A stretch of 64,000 nt of DNA from Epiperipatus broadwayi (lineage: Eukaryota; Onychophora; Udeonychophora; Euonychophora; Peripatidae): assembly GCA_028023455.1 (NCBI GenBank), contig JAQFVV010006426.1, positions 992,001 to 1,056,000 of the forward strand. The letters are read 5' to 3'. Shown here piece by piece: positions 35,501-50,500 of the stretch; the stretch's first letter is position 1, and every line of letters starts with the position of its first letter. The position numbers and the translations under genes were made by a program. The notes below the pieces were generated by a model. That model ran no database searches, was not told the origin of the DNA, and saw only the letters and a program-made list of their open reading frames with translations.

Positions 35501-38500
35501 GATTGTTTGAAATTATACATTTAATTTGTAAGTTAATATTAATATTAAGTACTATTACAAGAAATCAAAATAAATCATGTAATCCCCCCCCCCCCCAAAA
35601 AAAAAAATAAATTGTAAAGACAAATAGTATTAAAATTCAAAACAAACCTCTCAATGAAAAGTAATGAAGTTTTAGATCATACATTGAATTTATAAATTAC
35701 AAAGTAATATGATAAATCGCTTTTCCAAATCATTGATTAGTTTTCCCATTATTGTTTCATGATGTTGATGCAGTATTTAAAAACTCAATAAAACAAAATG
35801 CATTGTCCATGCCTGAGTGCATCAGTAGCCATTAACTGTCAGTGGTTTTGATTCCAGCAAAGGAAAGACCTAATACAATGAAATGTCAGGATTTTAGAAT
35901 AACTTTAATCTCACAGAAAACTAAGTTGAGAATTCTGAATGGAATACATTTCAAATAGACATATTTATATCTAAGGGCAGTTTGGATTTAGCAAAGATAG
36001 AAAAACAATTGCACTGATAAGAAATATTGCTGATAGGTATATAAAAAGATAAAAAAAATAATATTTATTTCACAGATCTAGAACAGTCATTTCGTAGAAC
36101 AAATTGATGATCTTTATTAGACATTTTGAAAAAAATATATAAATGAAAAAGGAAGCTGTAATTAAAAAAATTCTATATGAATTAGAAAACATTTGTTAAG
36201 ATTAAACTGCACAAAAATTACTTAGATATATAGGCAGAAATGATTTTCATTTTTATTCTAAAATTTATTTAAATAAATTGCTAAATGAGTGGTGTTTTGA
36301 TAATGAAGAAGTTAACATTAGAAGTAAAAAGGTTCATTTCATTGATTTTGCAGGTATGGCACACAATCATTCTAATCAAACAATTTTCTTATACTGAGTG
36401 CAAATATCTGATAAACTAAAGCCCTTAGTATATTTCACTCTTTAATTAGAGACAAAAATAGTTTCTGAGGATTTTGGAATAAAGTTGGAACATGCTTTCT
36501 TCCTGTGTTAAGATTAGGTTATGTGGCTGGCTAATCTATTCTTTGAGTATGTTCAATTTCAGATTAAATTTAAATGCACTCAAGAAAAGAGAATGCAGGG
36601 GAAACCATGACAGACTTTATATAGGTCTTTCACTCTCACTACTCTTTTCATCTCACAATCTTCAATCATTTAGACTAATATAGAGTCAATTCATCATGAG
36701 TTTCTCATGACATTGATCACTTCCTAGCATTAATTATGGAATTCTGCAACCACATTTCCATCTTTAATTACATGCACAGTAAATTTGCTCTTTTTCTTTT
36801 ATGTTAATATGTATACAAATATAAGTGCAGCTTTTCCCCCCATCACTCATTGTTTTTTTTTCCTCTGGAGTTAAATAATGGTATTCACTTACAAATGATT
36901 GCTAACAATAAGAATGGCAATACTTGCAAATAGTAAACATGGATTTAATAAAATGTTACACAGGATTGATGTAATTTGTTGGAGAATATGGGATGAAAAT
37001 AAAATAAGATCAGACTAAGTAATGATGAGGAAATATAGAATATGAATTGTACTGGCTGAATAAGCTTTAAATAAAAATAGCTTGCTATCATCGAACTCAG
37101 ATTAAAAAAAAAATGCTTGTGTTTTATCCCAAATATCTTTATACGGAGCAGAGATTTTGCAATTATAAAAAAGGTTAGAAATGTATAAGGGTTGAAAAGA
37201 ATAAGTAAATAAACATTATGTATTAGTGAAATTAAAGCAGAGAAGAAATTGGAATGGGTACGCACTTACGAGATAAAAAAAAAATTGTAAAAGATATGTT
37301 GAAAGGGATTGCAGAGAATAAAAGAAAAAGAGATAGGATAAAAATAATCTTTAGAAAAAACCCCTCACACTTTTCATAATACTTTACTTAATATATAACA
37401 GTTTCGAATGACAAGCGGTCTTCTTCAGATCTAAATAACAATTGTATTACAATTATCTATTACATAAACAAAGAATAACTTTATCTAATTTACATACATA
37501 TAATTATTGAAATTATCACAGATATAAAGTATTATAAAAAATGCACCAGAGAAATAAATGTTTTTGTATAGAAAAAATAAAATAAGAGTGGAAGAATTTT
37601 GGTCATCTTTACAGGATGGAAATAACTACAAGTATTTAAAAAGTAAGGAAAAGGACAAAAAGCTTTGGAGAAAATGGTTATGCAGAATTTTCATCTTTAA
37701 TAGAATAACTACTACTAACACACACACACACACACCCATCAATGAATAAATATTACTCTGGATTGAACATCATGATCTCTTGAATGACGAATTATTATTG
37801 AATAAACAAGTTTTTAAAATTGGAAAAAAATTAATATTAAATGGAGTTCTGCCCTATTACATGTGCCAACTCCATATTCTGACCCAAACACATAAACTAA
37901 TAGTGTTATGAGTAAAGATGCTAAAGAAAACTGTAGCCACTTAAATATTAGAACTGATATAATGATAAATATGCATGAATCCTAGATGATCCATGAAAAA
38001 ATATTTAAGATAAACACTGTTATTCTTGAGCCATCACTGCAAAACAGAGTGCATAAATATGATATCTTCAGACAGAGAATAAATATAGAATGTTACTAAA
38101 GTGCAGACTTATTTATAGATTTTGCATGCTTAAATGATTCATAATATGTCAAGTGATCATAAAATTTCAACATGGTGAATCCTATGGAAAACTATGATTT
38201 AAAGAGAATAGATACAAAATCTTGATTTCAAAACATAAATGCACAGTTGCTTAAGGATTGTATCAATTTTTTTTCTCAATAAAATTTTGTTCACCTTTTT
38301 TTTTAATTCAAAAAATTTATTTATTGAATCATATTTGTACAATAAGTTCAAGGGATTGCGATTATATTTCATGCCTACAACTTCGAATTTTGGTGAAATT
38401 TAGGAAATTTTTTCAAGTAACATAATTTTCAAGCAAGTTAAGGATTACTTATTTTAGGTAACAGAACCATATCCATAAAGCTGCCCATTCAATTATTAGT

Positions 38501-41500
38501 CAGTAAATAGATATCTAGTTATTAATATCTAGAAAATTAAACAAGGAAAAAAAAATTGTCAAACCGAATAAGCAGCAGATCACTAGTCTGCTAAATACTG
38601 ACTTATCAGCCCATATAATAGAATCAGGAGAATTCTTTGGCATGCAATGTACTATTTAAGATTGTTTCAGCTCAATTTGTAAAATAAATATGCAAGGTGC
38701 CCAGAAATTAATTAATTTAATGACAAGTTGTAAAAATTAGTAATTAGTTTCTGGACACCCGACATTTTTATCTAATATTAAAATATTAAAAATCCCAACT
38801 GTGATTTTTTTTTAATGCACAGTAAATAAGAGCGTTTATTATAAAATACTCTTTAGATATATTATTTTTAACTTTCATATTTATTAAAATTTTAATTCAA
38901 ATGAAGAATAAAAACAATACTGTAAACTGTATATTTGAAAAAAAATTGCGCATTAAAAATCAACATCTAGAATCATTTGGCTTGCTAGCTATTCTATCAT
39001 ATTTGTTAACAATAAATACAATATCATTAAAATATATATTTAAATGCTTTCAAATTTTTACCTAGAAAACTATGAACAAAATTTAGCTAAGTAATATTTT
39101 TGAATTGTATATTATGTCAACATTAATTCACAATTTTATCAGTATCTAAAGCAAATTTATTCTTCAATGCAGTTATGTAGTGTATAAATTGTAAATACAA
39201 TATACATCCATCTACATATTACTTTTCTCAAATTTGAATCATTCTTCCTCTGCCTTGTAAAACCAATTTTATTGCCCATGTTTTCATATGTTGTGTAAGA
39301 AATATTATTTAATTTAAATTTATTCTTTTGTACATTATTTTAATACTTGTATATAATTTTCTATTAACAAAGTTTATTTTATAAAAAAAATATTCTATTA
39401 TTATTATTTTTTTAACGATTCAGATATTTTTTGTAATTATTTCAATTCAAAATTTAAAATGGAGGTTATAAATTAATTCCTGCGCATTAATAATTGTTTA
39501 CAATATTGTTTTATTTATGAAAAAAAAATCAACTTTAAGAATCAAGAGAAAATAAAATTTCATTTATTTAGAAAAAAACAACAACATTTATAATCAAGAT
39601 TTGTTTTTATTTCTGTTTTAATGGATTGGTAACACTTTTTAGCCTAACCTTTTCCAAAAATATACAAACACTTTCTCTTGCACATCATTGAAAACTTATC
39701 AAACTGACAGTAAACAAACGAGGATATCACCTTGAAATATTTCAGTGTCATATTATATTGTCATCACTTTGTAACACATATCCAAAATTTAAAGAAAAAT
39801 CCATTTGATAGAACTATATTAATATTTGATTTAAAAATTTTTTTCCAGATAAACAACAGTTTCTTAAATGAAATTGTTTAAAAAAGAAAATAACGATATT
39901 GCTAATTTCTCCACAAAAATTACTAACAAAATAAACATATAATGAGTAAATAAAATAAAAGCTGTTTTATGTTATTAAAACATAAAGATGTACTGTCAAG
40001 TTAAGATAAGAGTATGAACAAATTAAAAACAACAAAGAACCCAAAAAAATTAGAAAAATATCCATTCATGTTATAAGCAGTTCCATTTTTCTAAAGCATA
40101 AAAATTTATATTCTGAACATTCAATTCCTAGTATAAAGAACAGAAAAAAAATACACAATGAAAAGCCATATGTAGAACCACAATAATCAAATGACTAAAA
40201 ACTTAATGTTACTTGTAGTAAGGCCATGTTAAATGAAATGAGAAATTAAGACTGCTTATAGTTAGCCACCATGTAGGAGAAGGAATTGAGAAGTTAAATG
40301 TTATTCATAAATAACTGCTATATCAATAAGAAGACTAAAAAGTTATTGATGTTAGAAGTTTTTCATGACAAAGGTGAAACTACAAAATTAATACTACAGT
40401 TGTAAATATTATGTCAAAAAGAGACTAAGAAGTTAATGCCACTTATAAATAATTCTTACGACAAAAAAGAATTAATGCAGCACGCTCATGAAATGATTAA
40501 GAAGTTAATAATGGTAGTAGATGGCTTCTAAATCGAAGAGGGGACTAGTACTTTAATGCTGCCCTGTTCAAGAAGGGATAAAGTTAATATAGTTTTTAGA
40601 CAGTTGCACATCAAAAGAACTAAAAATTTAATGCAATTTGTTAATTTACTATAATTGTCAAATGGACAATAAAAATTATTTTGACATTCATTGGTGAAAT
40701 CTGATTAGAAGAACTTGGTCCATTGTTAAGTTATTTTGCTTAAGCTTTGAATTATTTTTGAAGCATTACTATGAGGCAGTTATAGCATGATTAAAAAATT
40801 TCCATAACAATGAAGCATTATTCGAGGTTTATCTTTTTGTTATAAAAATTCATCTTTCTAAAAATTTGTTTTCAAAAGAATAATATTTTTATTGTATGTT
40901 GACAAAGTCTTAAAAATTTTGTCTTGCGTTATAATGCAGTAGCTAATTGTAAACAAGTAAGGCCATTCTAACTCCAAAAGAAAAATGAAGACAAATTATA
41001 AAAGTTAAAGACAAGTTTTATGATGATTATACAAACCTATCCCTAAAACAACAAGAAGAATTAAATAATTTGGTAGCATGTTAAGATAGGTATATTATTT
41101 ATAAACGCTTATCCAGTACGTTGTTATTTCAGTGATGCTGTCGTTTAAATTCTGCAGCAAATTTTTATTTTGAAAAATGTCGAAACCACATCTAATTGTA
41201 GCTCCCAAGATATTCTTTCTACACTCAGTCATCACCTCTATAATGAAAGCAAATAATAATGCAGTTGCATTTTTATATTCAATTGTCAATGTTCCAAGAA
41301 GGCTTTCTTAGATACATTCATAATTAATAAAAGCTTTTTGAAAAAAAAAAAGAGAATTTTTATTTTTTAACTACAAAGTTCAAACAACTATTTGAAGTTG
41401 TAACTAACATCTTATCCTGCATTTGATTTTTATGTAGAACATTTCTTTTATATTTCTGAAAACTTAGACAAAAAAATTTTTTTTTTAAAATTAAAGATTA

Positions 41501-44500
41501 TTGATGTCAATATAAATTATTATTGGACAAAATAACAATATTAAAAAAAAAAAAATTAAAAAGCAGATCTTTTGAATGACCAATTAAATATTGATTGATT
41601 ATTTTACCCATTAATCCAGAGAATCTATCAAAAGTTCTTGGTATTCTGGTCTGTGGATTGATTTCAATCAGAACATTCTTAGTTGTATGAATATAAATTT
41701 GCAGAAGACCAGCTCTATTCAAAGGGCTATCCAGAAGCATCAAAAGACACTAAGAAAATAAATATACACTTGCATATATATTATGGTAACAGATTTTATA
41801 ATTTTTTTGAAAGTATAATAACTAAAACCAACCAATTAAAATAAACATTTCAATATAAATTAAACCAAATGATGTAAAAATCTAAATTCTACTAATCATT
41901 ATAACACATTTAAAATCATATTTGATCAACTATGAAATACTCTAATACTTTTCTTTCATTTTTTAAAATTTCTACCTGATGGGTAATATCGGGCCTTGCA
42001 GATCCTGGATCTCGTTTCAACTTCTTTAGAAAGTTTTTATGCTTATCTGAATTTAATAATTCATAATTTTTTCCAATCTGCAAATATATAAATACATTTT
42101 AGCAGAGCAACAACATAGAGAATAAAGTAAAATCTGTATTAATGTATAGATAGAAAATCATTAATATGGATACTGATAATTAGCCATTATTAAGAAATAA
42201 AAATTATGAAGGTGTTTTTTAACTTTTCATTGTGGTCATTTTATTATCTTAGCACGAGTTACAATTTAAGTTTTTCATCTAATTCTGAATGCTCATATAT
42301 TTTTTTTTAAAAAAAATCAACAATACAGTAAAATAAATAAATTGTTACATTTTTATTTACCCACAGACAATGAAGCTTAAAAATAAAATTTAATAAAATA
42401 TTATCTGAGTGCTTTCGGGAAATATGTAATCCCATGTTTACAGATTTAAGTTTAATGAAAAAATATATAGTATGCACATGCTATGAAAACATTTAATCCT
42501 CCATGCATCATTCACAAAGTCCATTTTCTTGAAATGAAAAAGCAAGCTTCTTTAACCTTTCTTTTTGTATCATTTCTCTCTGTATATATAACACTTGCTG
42601 CTAATGGTTGAAAAATGTGGCCAGTAGTTTTCTCATGTTCTGCAAATATTGAATTACCCTGTGTTTTTGTTTTTGTTCTATTATATAAATATTTATGTTG
42701 AGATAATCTGGTTACAATATTTGCCCTGGTTTCACTATAATATGAGGCATGACAATTATTGTAGGGGCATATAATTTTATATACAACATGAGGAGTCAAT
42801 TCGGGTGTTATTTTGTCTTTAGTATTATTTATTAATCTGTTAGTGGAGGGAGGTGAATGAAAAGCAATTTCAAATTCATTGGCAAGTTTATAAATTATTT
42901 ATTTGGATAGTGAGTGGATATATGGAATAAGGATGCATGGTTTGTTTGCTTTCTGTTGTTGATGATTTATTTTATAGAAAAATAGTTTAACTTTTTCATT
43001 GATAATTGTCCTTTTATGTCCTATTTTGACAAGATCATCTATACAATGTATTAGATTATCTCTCATATCAGCTTCATATTTACATAATGAGTAGTTTCTA
43101 AAAAGAAATGCTGAGAGGGTTGCAAGGTTGTGAGTTTGAGGTACTTGTGAGTCAGGGTGAATTAAGCCTCTTACTTCTACAGGTTTTACAATCATTTTGT
43201 ATATTTGATATACAAAACAATTTGCAGAATCTCAACAAGCTTAACCTCACTATAGTTTGGAAAGATCCACAAGAAGGTAAATATCTGGATATTCGAATTA
43301 ATAGACATATATGTAAGCTGAATTACTGAATGATTGTAAAACCTGTAGAAGTAAGAGGCTTAATTCACTCTTGATTCACAAATTTGCAGCCCTCTCAACA
43401 TTTCTTTTTAGAAACTACTCATTATGCAAATATGAAACAGATATGAGAGATAATCTAATACATTATATAGATGATCTTGTCAAAATAGAACATAAAAGGA
43501 CAATTATCAATAAAAAAGTTAAACTATTTTTCTATAAAATAAATCATCGACAAAAAGAAAGCAAACAAACCACGCATCCTTATTCCATATGTCCACTCAC
43601 TATCCAAACAAATAATTAATAAACTTTCCAATGAATTTGAAATTACCTTTCATTCACCTCCCTCTACTAACAGATTAATAAATAATACTAAAGACAAAAT
43701 AACACCCGAATTGACTCCTCATGTTGTATATAAAATTACATGCCCCTACAATAATTGCCACGCTTCATATTATGGTGAAACGAAGGCAAATATTGTAACC
43801 AGATTATCTCAACATATTTATAAAATAGGACAAAAGCAAAAGGTCATTCAATATTTGCAGAACATGAAAAACCTACTGGCCACATTTTTCAACCATCAGC
43901 AGCAAGTATTGTTTATACAGAGAGAAATGATACAAAAAGAAAGATTAAAGAAGCTTGCTACATAGTAAGCGATCCTACAGCAATTAATCGAAGAGAAGCT
44001 TGCTTTTTTATTTCAAAAAATGGACTTTGTGAATGACGCATGTAGGTTTAAATATGTTTGCATAGCATGTGCATAATATATATTTTTTCATTAAACTTAA
44101 ATCTGTGAACATGGGATTACATATTTCCCGAAAGCGCTCAGATAATATTTTATTAAATTTTATTTTTAAGCTTCGTTATCTGTGTGTAAAACATTATAGA
44201 ATTATATTTTAGTATTGAAATAAAACTTTATTTACCATTGTCAAACTTACTCCACTCACAACTTTGACACCATCCACTTCAGATAAATACAATAATGATT
44301 ATTACTAATCATTTTCTAAACTAGAGATTATCTCTAGCACAGATATAAACTTTAAACCTCAGTTAAAGATTAATATATCTGATTTTTAAAATTTTAAACA
44401 TACACACACATGGAGTTATTCACCTTTCTCTTTTCCATGTGTAATATCTTTATAGATATATTAAACAACCTCCATACTTACCCATTCTTTTTAAATTCAT

Positions 44501-47500
44501 ATAAATAAAGATACAATAAAAGACAAATGAATTTAAAAGGAATGGAGAAGTATGGAGGTTGTTTAATATATCTAGAAAATAAATTAATATATGCACTTAT
44601 TTTAAAATAAAACATATTTAAGTCAATACATATAAAATGTCTTAATTTAAAGATCCCTGATATTGTTTAAACTGCTTTAAAAAGTTTTTACGCCAATCCA
44701 AATTTAACAATTTATAATTTTTGTCAATAATTATAAATAAAACCAAATGACATATATACAATTTTAATATTTTAATGTTTACTTTTTTTTCCTAAACTAA
44801 GAACTTTTATCTTTCTGAATGAGAATTTAAAGATAGAAAGGGGTGGATGGGTGATGATAACAATGTATCTTTAACCTAGCTTAATATATATAAAAATTAA
44901 TATATTTATATGTATCACTTTAATATTTGTTTACATTTTTAGCATGAATGCTTTAATGACATAGAAGTCTTATAATGAAAAAAGGATAAGAAGTGTATGG
45001 TTGAATTGTTCTTAGTATGAAAAAATAGCTAATCCAGAAAAGCTCAGGATAAAAGTGCTAGATTAATGGTACTGCATCTATATATAATAAAATACACATT
45101 TATCATTGTATTAAACTTAGTAATTATCTTTTTAAAAAATATTAATAGGCTAACACAGTTTTGATGTAGAATACAAAATTTGGCAAACAAGTATTAAAAA
45201 AAAACATTTAGCGACCAAAATTTCAGAGCATGCTCAAGGGTACATTACTAAATCTTTTATTTATATTATTAGAATTAGAAATCTACAAAAACTGTTTAAC
45301 TTTTCCTATCATTTGATTCATTACATACAATATTAATTTTACGTGACCAATAATCATGTCCAAAATTTTTCTCATGATTACAGAAAACAGTATTAAGTTG
45401 AAAATAAATTTTTTATATTAACAAATGCGCTGTCTCAAATACGTAAACTAGTTTTAGTATCACCATAGTAAAGGACAGAACAACCAGGTCCAATTTGATG
45501 CTCATCATCCTAATTTAGACTATCCTTATTTATCAATCTATTTAAGATAAAGACCTGAATCCAGTATTAAAATCTTTTAAAATAATCTTTTTCAATTTTA
45601 AATATAAATTAGGAACATATGGCAAAGACATTCATACTTAATTAATTTTAATCTCATCAAGCTTTAAATCGACTTTTTTTATGAAATAATTTTAAATGTC
45701 TATATTCATTATAGCCCTTTTTTATTTAATCTTAAATATAATTCTCAATATTTTGCTTCCTATCTGCCTCAAATTTACATAAATAAAAATTACAGTATAA
45801 GAAACATTTAAATCCCAAAAACTTATACTTTATAGGAATGCATGATAAAAGTATATAAATCCTTTCACGTTTAAAGTCTTTACAGTTATTTTATAATCAA
45901 ATTCATTAATAATTTTGGATACAAATATATCTAAATACTTTAATCACTGATCATTTTCATATTCAATCATTCACTGCAAACCTGAATTCTCATTCAATGT
46001 TCTTGTATTAAATTGTTGTACATTCTATTGCAAGTGAGGAATTTGGTTATTCCATCAATTATTACAGTGAAGCTGAAATGCATTTGTCTATGCATATGAG
46101 GCAGCATATTTATCAGTATAAAAAAATCTAATCCTTTTTCTTTAATCATGGGAAAAATTCTGGATGTGATTGTTGACCTTAGAAAATTAATATTGTATGT
46201 AATGAATCAAATAATAGGAAAAGTTAAATAAGCTTGGTATATTGCCAATTCTAATAACACTACAATTCAAAGATTTAGATACAAGTGAGCATGCTCTGGA
46301 ATTTTGCATGTTAAATAATGGTTCCTTTTTTTGCTGTACTGCATCGAAAGTTTACTTGACTGCTAATATTTAAAAAAAAAAAAATCCAATTAACACATTG
46401 ATATATATATGCTTTATTATTTACAGTTTAAATGCAGTTTATTTTATATATATATATGTCATTTCAATCCATTATTATTCAAATGATTATAAAGTTTATA
46501 CTAGCTTTGAAATCTTGTGACAAAAGAATTGTTTAGTTCCTCATCATTTGTTTCCATTGACAAATTTGTATGAAGATCTTAAGCAAATACTCTTTTTAAA
46601 AGCCCTTCTTTTTGACATAAATAAAACACATAACAAAATTAAGTTATAAATTGTTGACATAACAAAAATCATAGATCGATAAATATTCCTTTTTTACAAT
46701 CCAACATAAGCTTTGTATTAGTTCTGATTTAATGATTCTTTAGTCTCCTTTTCAGCTAAAACATTTTATAATAATAATAAAAACAATTTCATTCCAATGC
46801 CAAAAGGTCATAAAATGAACTTCAACCCAGAAATCTTTGATTCATGATAGTCATTCTTCCACTCCTAAACCATGCAACTACATAACTTTCACTTTGTGTA
46901 GTTCTTTCTATCCACAATTAAAGGGAAAAAATCCTTCAAAACTAGGATTTACTCACACTGCAAAATAAATATACTTTAAATCTCAAATAATCTTCTTTCC
47001 AGACTAAAAGTTAGAACAAAATCAGATTGTAAAGCAAAGCAAAAAAAAAAAAAAAGCCATACATTTATTTAATAATAATAAAAATCTTGATATGTTAATT
47101 TGAATTTTTTATACATGGAATTTCCAATTTCAACATTTGAGAGATCATACTTCATGGATGGAGAATGCACAAGTAAGAATCATTCCATCCTTTGAATATC
47201 AATTTAATTTTTAAAAAAATACTCAACTCGGAGATATAAAGATCAAAAGATTTATCTAAGCAGAGTAGATACTCAAATATTAATTAGATTAGTTTGAAAT
47301 TTCCAATGAATGCTATTTAAAAAAAAAATATGAAAGCTTTGTTGAGAAATACACATATCTACAAAAATTCTTATTTTTTTTAATAAACATTTTTTTAACA
47401 TATTAGCCACTCTTTATTGTTTTGCTCTTTTAACTTCAAAAAAAAAAAAAAGTATCATATTTTGTATAATGTATTACTTACTTATGGATCTGAAACCTGG

Positions 47501-50500
47501 ATCCATAATAGAATAGCAATGTAGCTACTTCAAACTACACAATGAATAATGTCTATGTATAAAGTAACAAGGGAAGATCAGACAAAAGCATTCAGACATC
47601 ACTGAAAGGATTAAAGGCTAAATAAAATGGAGTTGGGCTGGAGATATTGTGAAAAGAGATAATGATAAACAAATGAGTCTTAAGCTAAATTCCAAGAGAT
47701 AAATCACTTAGAATGAGACCACATGTGAGATGAAAAGTTTGCTGAATGATACAAGGAAAGTATAGATCGAGGAAATTAGAATAAAATTTGAAAAGACTAT
47801 CTTGTAGTGAGCTGGAAATCATGATGTAATGTCTTATCACTAAATATTTATAAAATAAAAAAAAAGTTCTTGCTCTTTTCAGTAATTAAAAACATTCTTT
47901 GAAATAACTGACCTTTTTATATAATAGGCAAATTCTTCATTAATTACTTTTTTATAATAAATATGAGTTAAAATGATTTAATTAGTTAATCCATTAAAGA
48001 AGATAAGGTTTTCATATAAAACAAATAATATAAAAAATTATATTCTTTCCATGCACTATTCACAATTTTTTGTGCAATTCTATTATTTTACAATTTTAAC
48101 TGTCTAGAAATCTTCTTTCGTGTATTTCGACCAGTCAAGCGTGAAAAAATGATAGGAATAAAATTTTACTTATTCATGTTCCTCCTCTCATTTTTTTCTA
48201 TGCTCGCATTTGTCAGAGTAATGGAGACATATTTTATTTTTACAATATATTTTATACTTATTTGAATATCAAGATATTAAAATATATATACCCTAAAAAT
48301 AATAATCATTAGATAAACTAATAAATATTTGTTGGAAATAATTAGTTTGTGGCCATAAATTTGTGACATACAAGCACTAAAGTAATGGGATGAACCCAAG
48401 TCTAACCTCAGTTTATCAAATAGAGATTTTCCTCAAATAAGAGTTAATCCAAAAAAACATTCGCTCTCCAAATTTGCTACTCTATCATTGCATTACCATA
48501 TAAGGTATTTGTTTGTCATAAAATTATTTTCAAAATAATCCACAATATATCAACAATAATATCTCATGACTTTGTCATGCTTCCAAGAGCAATTATCTTC
48601 ATCCTACTCTATAGACACCTTTTGTAACATGAGTAACCAATAGATACCAGATAGGTTTATAAATCCCCATCTCCAAAGTTGGTTTTGGCTTTTTGCCTTT
48701 ATCAATGAAGACTAATATTCAAAGCTGGAACTAATGCATATATACATTGGGAAAAGACTTTTTATTACTGAAATTAAAAAAAAAAATTCTAAGGTTTTGA
48801 ATCCAAACTAAATTACTTGCATAGTTATATAGAACCTATAGTAGATAGCTCTAAATCAGAAAGAAGATAATCCATGAAAAATGCAGCTTTTGTCACTCAC
48901 AAGACAGATATCATACATCCATGATTTAATTTTTTAATTCATACCATAAGCAACACTAATGGTTAACGAATGTGAGTGCTAAAAAGTAGAAAGATTCAAA
49001 TAGAGAAAAAATCAAAAAAAATCAGCCTACTTAAAAAAAAAACGAAGATATTTCTTTACATAAAAAAGATTGCTAAGTAACTCCACATTTAAATTATTTT
49101 CATAATCAGTAATAAAATCAAGTTTGAATGAATTGACATTCAGTTATATATTAATGTGTCTCAGATATAATATATACATATTTAAAAAAAAACAAAATTG
49201 ATGTAAGATACAAAAAAAAAAAAAAACCATTCAATCAATTTCTTCAATGGTATACTTTCAAAATGACTGTTATAACTGGTTATTTTTCATGTTCCATATG
49301 GTTCAATATTTTAATTAAGATTTCTGTTTTAATCAAAAGTATATTTAAAATTAAGTTGAAATGTTATTCTATTCACCAAAATTTCTGACAATCCTATAAA
49401 AGTGGCCATATACAAAGAGATGACCTAAGCAACGTAAGTTAAATGTAATTTCAGTTCACTAATCAGTAGTAACTATATAAACATGAGGCATAAAGATAAT
49501 AACTACATATAATAGTTAACTTTATGTACATATTATTTACAAACCCTAGCTCTAAAATGTCTTCAATTATAACATAAACTATTCCCATTTACACTTTCAG
49601 CAGGGATAAACTGGCTATGAAGTCAATCTATCCTCTTTCTAAATGCTTTTTCACTCTGGTGAAGGAGGCTCTTAGCTGCTTCCACTAACTATTTCCCTGC
49701 TTGTTTTCTAAATTACCTTGGAGTAACTTCACTCTCTTGAGAACCTTTTTTTAGGCAATTTATTTTTGTAGTAATTAATTAATTTTCTCCAGATTTATTA
49801 ATCAGTTTGTTAAAATGTTAGACCTTAGTCTGATAGAAACTTATTTATCAATTTACTAATTTTCATTATTTATTTAATTATTTGAGTAAATTAATTTATA
49901 TTTTCGTTTGTGTGTACATTATTTTTATTTGATCACAACATACAATCTTTTATTCATATAATTTTTATTTAAATTCAGCAAATGTTTTTAGATTTCATCA
50001 ATCTGCAAAACGTGGACACTAAAAAAATATAATAAAAAAAGTATTGATGTTTTTGAATGATGGTGTAGGCGAAGATGATGGAAAATTTCATGGAATGCAA
50101 GAAAAATGAATAAGCAAACAATTTAATTACACATAACTCTAGTTTGAAGAACAAATTATCAGTCTAAAATTTGGCCATACCGCGAGACGGATCAAATTCA
50201 TTTGCAAAATATATATTATTCAGAAAGATTGATGAAGAAAAAAAACGACCTGCAATGATGTGAATGAATTGATGAATATACTTCAAGTAATTTGAAACAC
50301 CAAATATATGTCATTCTTGAAAAATCTTATGCAAATGATCACCAAACCGCGATATCGATTTTACGTATCTAACAGTAATATATTGTTACTAATTAGTGCA
50401 TTTTAATACGATTATTAGCAAAGTTTTAGACAGCAAAATTTGCTTTTATTATGAACTTATGTGTTTGTAAAGGTAGCAACGATAAGTATTAAAAACTCCA

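Larger units (their letters stand above)
33782..41607 (-). other. EMG1 intron 3 (7.8 kb)
   Basis: It contains a foldback-family copy (34185-34610), two pieces of one plus-strand LINE (34790-34935 and 35960-36390), a Penelope-like terminus candidate (37350-37440) and a small hairpin (38691-38760). The rest, including 38800-41600, is A+T-rich with nothing I can name. A 64-codon minus-strand frame at 41095-41289 has no recognisable motif. Confidence 0.9.
42357..44192. repeat. 1.8 kb long inverted repeat made by two Penelope-like copies
   Basis: Arms 42357-43195 and 43331-44192 are reverse complements with scattered substitutions and a roughly 40 bp indel near 43960-44000. A 135 bp spacer (43196-43330) belongs to the right copy only. 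The copies are 5' to 5', with their 3' ends outward. Similarity ends at CTGTG(G/T)GTAAA on both outer edges. Confidence 0.9.

Noticed and set aside
41095-41289. 64-codon minus frame as an extra EMG1 exon
   Set aside because: No family similarity, and exons 3-4-5 already join in phase without it.
41507-41610. C-terminal part of the open frame after EMG1 exon 3
   Set aside because: It runs past a good GTAAAA donor into poly-A-encoded Phe residues. The family sequence continues in exon 4 instead.
48640-48730. Further foldback-family fragment
   Set aside because: Only AATCCCCATC and a CTTTATCAATGAAGAC word resemble the family. This is too weak in A+T-rich sequence.
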